A stretch of DNA of 10,635 bases from Pseudomonadota bacterium (GTDB lineage: Bacteria; Pseudomonadota; Alphaproteobacteria; Sphingomonadales; Sphingomonadaceae): assembly GCA_023445495.1 (NCBI GenBank), contig JAEXLC010000157.1:1-10635 (forward strand). The letters are read 5' to 3'. Under the pieces are notes generated by a model. The model searched no databases and was not told where the DNA came from. It saw only the letters and a program-made list of their open reading frames with translations. Position numbers and translations under genes: made by a program. Position 1 is the first letter of the stretch, and every line of letters begins with the position of its first letter. Of this stretch, positions 6,694 through 10,635 are shown one piece after another.

Positions 6694-7252
6694 CGCCCAG
6701 ACACTCCCTGAGCTGAATCAGCCCACGCCGTACCCAGCTCTTTAGCGTGCCAAGCGGCACTGCCATGGCCTCGGCCAGCTGCGCATAGGTGAGCCCATCG
6801 AAGAATGCGGACCGTATCGCGCGCCGGGGTCGGTCTTCGAGTGCATCCAGACAGTCGAAGATGCGCGCGCGTTGCGTAGCCGCGTCAATTGTCTCTGGCG
6901 CAAGCGGGCTGTCGTCGGCAATCGCAGCGGCGGCGCTCTCTGGCAGATAAGAGACGGTGCCATTCGCGCGCCGCCAGTCGATCGCGGTGTTGCGGGCGAT
7001 CGCGCACAGCCAGGTTATCGGGCTCGCGCGCTCGGCATCAAAGCGCCCGGCACGGTCCCAAACCTTGATATACACTTGCTGCAAGATATCCTCGGCTGCT
7101 TCGCGGTTTCCCGAGATACGCAGGCAGACGCCAAAAAGCTTCGCCGCGGTGGCATCATAGATGCAGCGCAATGCAGTCTGGTCGCCATCAGCAACCCGAC
7201 CGAGATCGGCGATGAGCCGTTCTCTCTTCGCTTGGGTTGCGGCGTCGACCAT
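6686..7252 (-). CDS. ECF-type RNA polymerase sigma factor
   Basis: This is an alternative sigma factor of 188 residues, of the extracytoplasmic-function class. Region 2 spans about 27-97 (with DILQQVYIKVWDRAGRFD and ITWLCAIARNTAIDWRR), and region 4 spans about 130-185, with the helix-turn-helix LTYAQLAEAMAVPLGTLKSWVRRGLIQLREC. The linker between them is short and there is no C-terminal extension, so this is a minimal ECF sigma. The pairing with an RskA-type anti-sigma suggests the SigK-like branch; this is inference from context. The start at 7252 is the first ATG and leaves 58 bases to the gspK stop. A ribosome-binding site is weak. The upstream 58 bases contain only a poor promoter-like CTGACA...GATAGG, so the natural promoter is unclear. 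Confidence 0.9.
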   Translation of the reverse strand: MVDAATQAKRERLIADLGRVADGDQTALRCIYDATAAKLFGVCLRISGNREAAEDILQQVYIKVWDRAGRFDAERASPITWLCAIARNTAIDWRRANGTVSYLPESAAAAIADDSPLAPETIDAATQRARIFDCLDALEDRPRRAIRSAFFDGLTYAQLAEAMAVPLGTLKSWVRRGLIQLRECLGDG

Positions 7253-7310
7253 CGCGGCAAAGCCTATCGGAGCGCGTGGGTCCTGTCAGCCGGCATCTCG
7301 CGTTAAACTA

Positions 7311-8186
7311 TCACCGCCCCGCCACAAACCCCGGCGCATCCGGCGGCACGCTGGCGCCCCGCCAGCGCTCCACCACGCCCACCGCGATCTTGCCGTCCTG
7401 GCGCAGCACGCGCTGGATGAGCACCGCGGCCTGCTGGCTGGTGCTGCCGATCGTCGCGCGGGTGCGGACCCAGAAGGTGTTGGAGCGGAAGCCGGCGCCC
7501 CAGGGGAGCGAGAGGTTGAGGTCGCCCAGGTCCTTGAGGGTGAGCTTGCCGTTGCGGGCGCGGATCTCGGCGAGGCGCTGGGCGGCGAGCGGATCTCGGA
7601 ACAGCACCTGCAGCATTTCGGGACCGGCGGCGTTGAGGTTGATCGCGGTGGTGCCGGGCAGCGCCGTCACCAGTTGCTCGAGCCGGGCGGTCGCCTGGGG
7701 CTCGAGCCCGGCCATGCGCAGCGGGCGGATATCGGTGACCGGCCCGTAGAGGCGGACATAGGTGACCGCCTTGACGACATCCTCCGCCGACAGGCCGACA
7801 TCCTTGGCGATCGTCTGGAACAGCACGATCGCGCCGGCATCGCCGTTCCGCAGCATGTTGAGGTTGAAGCGCCCCTCGGCATCGGCGATCGCGAGATCGA
7901 AACTGCCGCCCTCGATCGGCGCGGCGCTTTCGGAGAGCTTCGCCCAGGGCTCGGTCTGGTTGTCCTCATTGGGGGCGGCGACCATGTCGCGGCGGAGCGC
8001 GACCACGGCGGAGAGTTCGCCGCCACGGACGACGGCCAAAGCGCGGGCCGCTTCGCGGGTGCGGAGGGCCCGATCGAGCGCGATTTCTTCGCGATTGATT
8101 AGCAATAGCACAAGTCCGGACGCGATCGCGACGAACATCAGCACGTTGACGAGGATCATCCCCGCTTCGTCTTCGCGGCGGCTCAT
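7311..8186 (-). CDS. gspK: Type II secretion minor pseudopilin GspK
   Basis: This is a minor pseudopilin expected at the tip of the type II secretion pseudopilus with GspI and GspJ. The 291-residue product starts with a short charged leader (MSRREDEAG) followed by a hydrophobic helix (MILVNVLMFVAIASGLVLLLI). Residue +5 after the predicted prepilin peptidase site is Asn rather than Glu, as expected for GspK, which as a rule lacks the Glu of other pseudopilins. The large domain carries helical segments with REEIALDRALRTREAARALAVVRGGE and a helix-hairpin-like INLNAAGPEMLQVLF stretch, usual for the family. The ATG at 8186 overlaps the gspJ stop as ATGA. An open frame runs upstream to 8294 but only duplicates gspJ DNA in another phase. 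gspL and gspM, which normally follow, are absent; the next gene is the ECF sigma factor. Confidence 0.9.
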   Translation of the reverse strand: MSRREDEAGMILVNVLMFVAIASGLVLLLINREEIALDRALRTREAARALAVVRGGELSAVVALRRDMVAAPNEDNQTEPWAKLSESAAPIEGGSFDLAIADAEGRFNLNMLRNGDAGAIVLFQTIAKDVGLSAEDVVKAVTYVRLYGPVTDIRPLRMAGLEPQATARLEQLVTALPGTTAINLNAAGPEMLQVLFRDPLAAQRLAEIRARNGKLTLKDLGDLNLSLPWGAGFRSNTFWVRTRATIGSTSQQAAVLIQRVLRQDGKIAVGVVERWRGASVPPDAPGFVAGR

Positions 8187-8755
8187 TGCTTGGGATACTC
8201 CGCCTGATCGGGCAGCGTGACGACGCGGCGCAGCGCGCCCGGCGTGCCGCCCGGGCCGGTCGCCTGGAGGGCGATCTCGATCGCGCGGGGCCATTTGTCC
8301 TTGTCGTCCTCGCGCATCGGCCAGCGCGGGCTCCAGGCGGCACCGTCGAAGAAGCGCCAGCGGACATTGGCGACGCCGCCGACCACGGTCTGCACCATCG
8401 CGCCCGAGCCGCGGACGAGATTGCCGTTGGCGACCGAATATTGGAGGGGCACCGCGGGCCCGCCGAACCCGGGCGCGGCGCGGGTGAAGCTGAGCTTGTC
8501 GCCGCCGCCCGCGATGCGGCCGACCGAGACCTGGTCGATGTCGCTCGATACCACGAACATCGCGCGCTGGAGATCGGCGAGGCGATCGAGGCGCTTCTCG
8601 GTGCGGCCCTGCACCTTGATGATGCCGTCGACCAGCGCGAGGCCGGCGACGGCGATCAGCGCGAACAGGCCGAGCGAGATCATCAGCTCGATCAGGGTGA
8701 AGCCGGTTTCGCCCTTCCCTTCGTCATCCCCGCGCAGGCGGGGATCCAGGGTCAC
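8183..8755 (-). CDS. gspJ: Type II secretion minor pseudopilin GspJ
   Basis: This pseudopilin carries the type IV prepilin signature G-FTLIELMISLGLFALIAVAGLALV, with Glu at +5 after the cleavage site, followed by a soluble domain with the GspJ-like LADLQRAMFVVSSDIDQVSVGRI and WRFFDGAAWSPRWP. From the GTG at 8755 the protein has 190 residues with an 18-residue leader, and GCAGGG lies 8 bases upstream. A GTG at 8824, placed 7 bases after the preceding stop codon, would give a 41-residue leader, longer than usual. In either case, part of the leader (LDPRLRGDDEG) is read from a palindromic repeat at 8722-8800. GspK follows with a 4-base overlap. The preceding gene encodes a binding-protein-like product instead of the usual GspI. 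Confidence 0.87.
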   Translation of the reverse strand: MTLDPRLRGDDEGKGETGFTLIELMISLGLFALIAVAGLALVDGIIKVQGRTEKRLDRLADLQRAMFVVSSDIDQVSVGRIAGGGDKLSFTRAAPGFGGPAVPLQYSVANGNLVRGSGAMVQTVVGGVANVRWRFFDGAAWSPRWPMREDDKDKWPRAIEIALQATGPGGTPGALRRVVTLPDQAEYPKQ

Positions 8756-8800
8756 AAGCGACGCCCTGCTTGACCCTGGGCCCCGGCTTTCGCCGGGGTT
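8722..8800. repeat. Two-hairpin palindromic repeat (REP/BIME-like) at the start of gspJ
   Basis: There are two GC-rich hairpins. CCCCGC-gcag-GCGGGG is at 8728-8743 and CCCCGGC-tttc-GCCGGGG is at 8781-8798. Between them lies an inverted pair CCAGGGTCA (8746-8754) / TGACCCTGG (8771-8779), so the whole unit is roughly symmetrical. It resembles the dispersed palindromes with a CGTCATCCCCGC edge that are widespread in alphaproteobacterial intergenic DNA. Its left half is translated as the GspJ leader. Confidence 0.75.
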
Positions 8801-8831
8801 CTGGAGGAGGACGATGCTGGCCACGACAACC

Positions 8832-9872
8832 CTAGGAGCCCGAGCTCGACGCCACGGGGGTGTAGCCGGTCGGGCCGGCGACGACGATCGCGAAGTCGCG
8901 GGCGACCGAGCCGTCGGTGCGGAAGCGGACCGGGCCGGTGACGCCGTGGAAGCCCTTGGCGTCCATCAGCCCCTCGATGCCGAGGCGATTGTCGGCGCGC
9001 AGCGTGTTGGCGATGCCGGCGGCGTCATAGGCCAATGCGGCGATCGTGCCGGGGTCGCCGCCGTTGCGGGCCTGGAAGGCGCTGGCGAAGGTGCCGAAGG
9101 CGTTGGGATCCGGGCTGGCGAGCCAGGCGCCCTCGAGCGCGGCGAGCGCGGTGGGGCGATTGTCGAGCCCCTGGAAGGTGCCGAGCAGTTGGATGCCGGT
9201 ATCCTTGAGCGCGCGGGCGGCGGCGAGGACCGTCTCGCCCGAGCCGGGGAGCAGCACCGCGTCGGGCGCCTCGCCGGGATTGGGGAGCGGCTGGCCGGGC
9301 TTCACCTGGAGGATGGTCACGGTGATGCCGAGCTCGCCTTCCGCCTTGCCGGCGGCGAGCGCGGCGGCGGCGCTCCAGGGCGAGCCGTCGTCGATCATCG
9401 TGACGGTCTTGACGCCGCGGGTGCGGGCATAGCGCAGGATCGCGGTGGTCACCTGGCCGGCGGTGATCCCGAAGATCCAGGTGCCGGGCGCGCGGAGAAC
9501 CGAGTCATTGCTGAACGCGATCACGGGAATGCGCCCGGCGACCGTGCTGGAGACGGCGGGGACTTCGTCCGCGCTGAGCGGGCCGAGGATCAAAGCGGGC
9601 TTGAGCTTGATCGCCCTGGCCGCGGCGGCTGCGGCACCGGCCGCGGTGCCGCCGGTGTCGAAGCTCTGCACATAGGCCGTGTTTTCCGCGAGCAACGCTG
9701 CCTGCCGCATGCTAAGGCCCAGCCGCGCTCGCGGCCCCGTGAGCGGCAGCAGCAGGGCGATGGGGCGCTTGTCCTTCTTCTCCGCTGCGAAGACGACAGA
9801 GGGAAGCACGACCGATGCCGCTGACGCGACCAGTCCTGATTGCAGCGACTTCAGCAGGGACCGTCGATCCAT
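8832..9872 (-). CDS. Periplasmic-binding-protein fold, LppC/penicillin-binding-protein-activator-like, with Tat-type signal
   Basis: This exported protein of 346 residues has the type 1 periplasmic binding fold of branched-chain amino-acid receptors and LppC/LpoA-like activators. The mature start PIALLLPLTGPRARLGLSMRQAALLAE and later segments (LILGPLSADEVPAV, IPVIAFSNDSVL, ALAYDAAGIANTL) are typical. The N-terminus DRRSLLK plus a hydrophobic stretch ending VVFAA fits a twin-arginine signal; no lipobox cysteine is present, so it is soluble rather than a lipoprotein. No permease or ATPase for amino-acid uptake is nearby, which favours an LppC-like role over transport. The ATG at 9872 begins directly with the signal; a GTG at 9902 would add 10 residues and has GAGGA 12 bases upstream. 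The stop is 76 bases before the preferred gspJ start, so the genes may be co-transcribed. Its 5' end overlaps divergent gspN. Confidence 0.82.
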   Translation of the reverse strand: MDRRSLLKSLQSGLVASAASVVLPSVVFAAEKKDKRPIALLLPLTGPRARLGLSMRQAALLAENTAYVQSFDTGGTAAGAAAAAARAIKLKPALILGPLSADEVPAVSSTVAGRIPVIAFSNDSVLRAPGTWIFGITAGQVTTAILRYARTRGVKTVTMIDDGSPWSAAAALAAGKAEGELGITVTILQVKPGQPLPNPGEAPDAVLLPGSGETVLAAARALKDTGIQLLGTFQGLDNRPTALAALEGAWLASPDPNAFGTFASAFQARNGGDPGTIAALAYDAAGIANTLRADNRLGIEGLMDAKGFHGVTGPVRFRTDGSVARDFAIVVAGPTGYTPVASSSGS

Positions 9873-10588
9873 TGCCGACTCTGGGAGGGGAAAGCGGGTC
9901 ACGCCGGTCTATTATCCTCTTCGCCCTGATCGGCATAGGGGCGTATCTGCTCGCGCTGCTCGTGACGATGCCGGCGAGCGTGATCTTCCGGAACGCGCCA
10001 TGGCGGACGGGCGTGGCGGGCACGGTGTGGAACGGCGAAGTGGGCATCGCCGGCGGGGCGAGCTTCGCCTGGCACATGGCGCCTTTGCGCTCGCTGACCA
10101 GCCTGGCCTTTGCCGCCGACTGGAAGGCGACGGGGCCGGATACCGACCTGGGCGGGCAGATGCTCCAGCATCTCGGCGGGCGGACGGTGCTCGACCATGT
10201 CAGCGGATCGGCGGATGCGAGCCTGTTCAAGGCGCTGCAGCCGAACCTGCCCTTCACCTGCAACCTGACGATGCAGGTGGAGATGCAGCGGATCGCGAGC
10301 GGCGGCGGCGCGCGGATGGCGGACGGCAAGATCACCACCGATCCGGGCAGCTGCCGGGCGAAGAATGGCGGCGGACCGGTGGCGGTCCCTGCCCTGCTGA
10401 TCACCGCCGAGCATGTCGGCGACCGGACGACAATCCGGGTGGCGCCTTCGGCCCAGCGGATGAAGACGCTGATGACCGCGGTGCTCAGCGAGAGCGGCGC
10501 GCTGGAGATCTCGATGACGGCGGAAGGCGCGGCGGTGCTGCCGTTCGTCGGGCTGCCGGCCGGGGTTACGGTGCAGGGGCAGATGTAG
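9815..10588 (+). CDS. gspN: Type II secretion system protein GspN
   Basis: This is an inner-membrane protein with a periplasmic domain belonging to the accessory part of type II secretion systems. One membrane segment lies at about 33-52 (IILFALIGIGAYLLALLVTMPA), followed by the GspN-typical WRTGVAGTVWNGEVGIAGG and a C-terminal domain ending AAVLPFVGLPAGVTVQGQM; the length of 257 residues is usual. The start is uncertain. The ATG at 9815 has AGAGGG about 11 bases upstream but adds about 30 residues before the membrane segment and overlaps 58 bases of the divergent gene. A TTG at 9872 would remove 19 residues. No ATG or GTG lies between them and the membrane segment, although a strong purine tract (GGGAGGGG, 9883-9890) is present. 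A palindrome follows the stop codon. Confidence 0.85.
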   Translation: MPLTRPVLIAATSAGTVDPLPTLGGESGSRRSIILFALIGIGAYLLALLVTMPASVIFRNAPWRTGVAGTVWNGEVGIAGGASFAWHMAPLRSLTSLAFAADWKATGPDTDLGGQMLQHLGGRTVLDHVSGSADASLFKALQPNLPFTCNLTMQVEMQRIASGGGARMADGKITTDPGSCRAKNGGGPVAVPALLITAEHVGDRTTIRVAPSAQRMKTLMTAVLSESGALEISMTAEGAAVLPFVGLPAGVTVQGQM

Positions 10589-10596
10589 TTTCAAAT

Positions 10597-10621
10597 CCTC
10601 CCCGAGCTTGTCTCGGGGAGG
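10597..10621. repeat. Palindrome downstream of gspN
   Basis: CCTCCCCGAG and CTCGGGGAGG form a perfect 10-base stem with a 5-base loop (CTTGT), 8 bases after the gspN stop. The CCTCCCCGAGCTTGTCTCGG form is a common dispersed palindrome of sphingomonad genomes. There is no T-run, so it is called a repeat that may also stabilise or end the transcript. Confidence 0.65.
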
Positions 10622-10635
10622 GGGACCAGCCGCAG

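Noticed and set aside
7253..7310. CTGACA...GATAGG as a promoter for the ECF sigma gene
   Set aside because: The spacer is too short, the -10 match is poor, and no ECF-type pair of elements could be matched with confidence.
8217..9824. Long plus-strand open frame (535 codons) opposite gspJ and the binding-like gene
   Set aside because: It is Gly/Ala/Arg-rich with no motif and lies antisense to two well-supported genes across a palindromic repeat.

Overview
The window is a GC-rich, densely coded chromosomal stretch. The protein families, the codon bias (G/C at most third positions) and the small palindromic intergenic repeats point to an alphaproteobacterium, most likely Sphingomonas or another member of the Sphingomonadaceae. 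This assignment is inference from sequence style, because no rRNA or tRNA is present.

Region 1 (64-5187) is a divergent signalling and export locus. On the minus strand, reading leftwards from about 2332, lie a small exported protein of 88 residues, a HlyD/MacA-type periplasmic adaptor and a MacB-type ABC ATPase; the expected FtsX-type permease would lie left of the window. On the plus strand, starting at 2472, lie a sigma-54-dependent response regulator (receiver, AAA+, Fis-type helix-turn-helix) and its overlapping membrane histidine kinase. The 139-base divergent space holds two back-to-back sigma-54-type promoter sequences, each placed to give a leader of about 30 bases. The simplest reading is that the two-component system switches on the export operon through RNA polymerase with RpoN, and perhaps regulates itself. 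Two dyads inside the small exported gene could be activator sites or mRNA hairpins.

Region 2 (5234-7252) begins with a strong, probably bidirectional, terminator. Beyond it a minus-strand stress-type unit encodes an ECF sigma factor, its overlapping membrane anti-sigma factor (RskA type) and a secreted single-domain fasciclin protein.

Region 3 (7311-10588) carries parts of a type II secretion system: minor pseudopilins GspJ and GspK on the minus strand behind a periplasmic-binding-protein/LppC-like gene with a twin-arginine-type signal, and a head-to-head gspN on the plus strand. A two-hairpin palindromic repeat sits at the start of gspJ and appears to encode most of its prepilin leader. The other gsp genes (C-I, L, M) are not in the window, so the system is split or rearranged here.

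No RNA genes, CRISPR arrays, insertion sequences or phage genes were seen. No gene-free stretch exceeds 300 bases. The best candidates for something undescribed are the small exported protein in the sigma-54 export operon, with its embedded dyads, and the repeat-derived GspJ leader.
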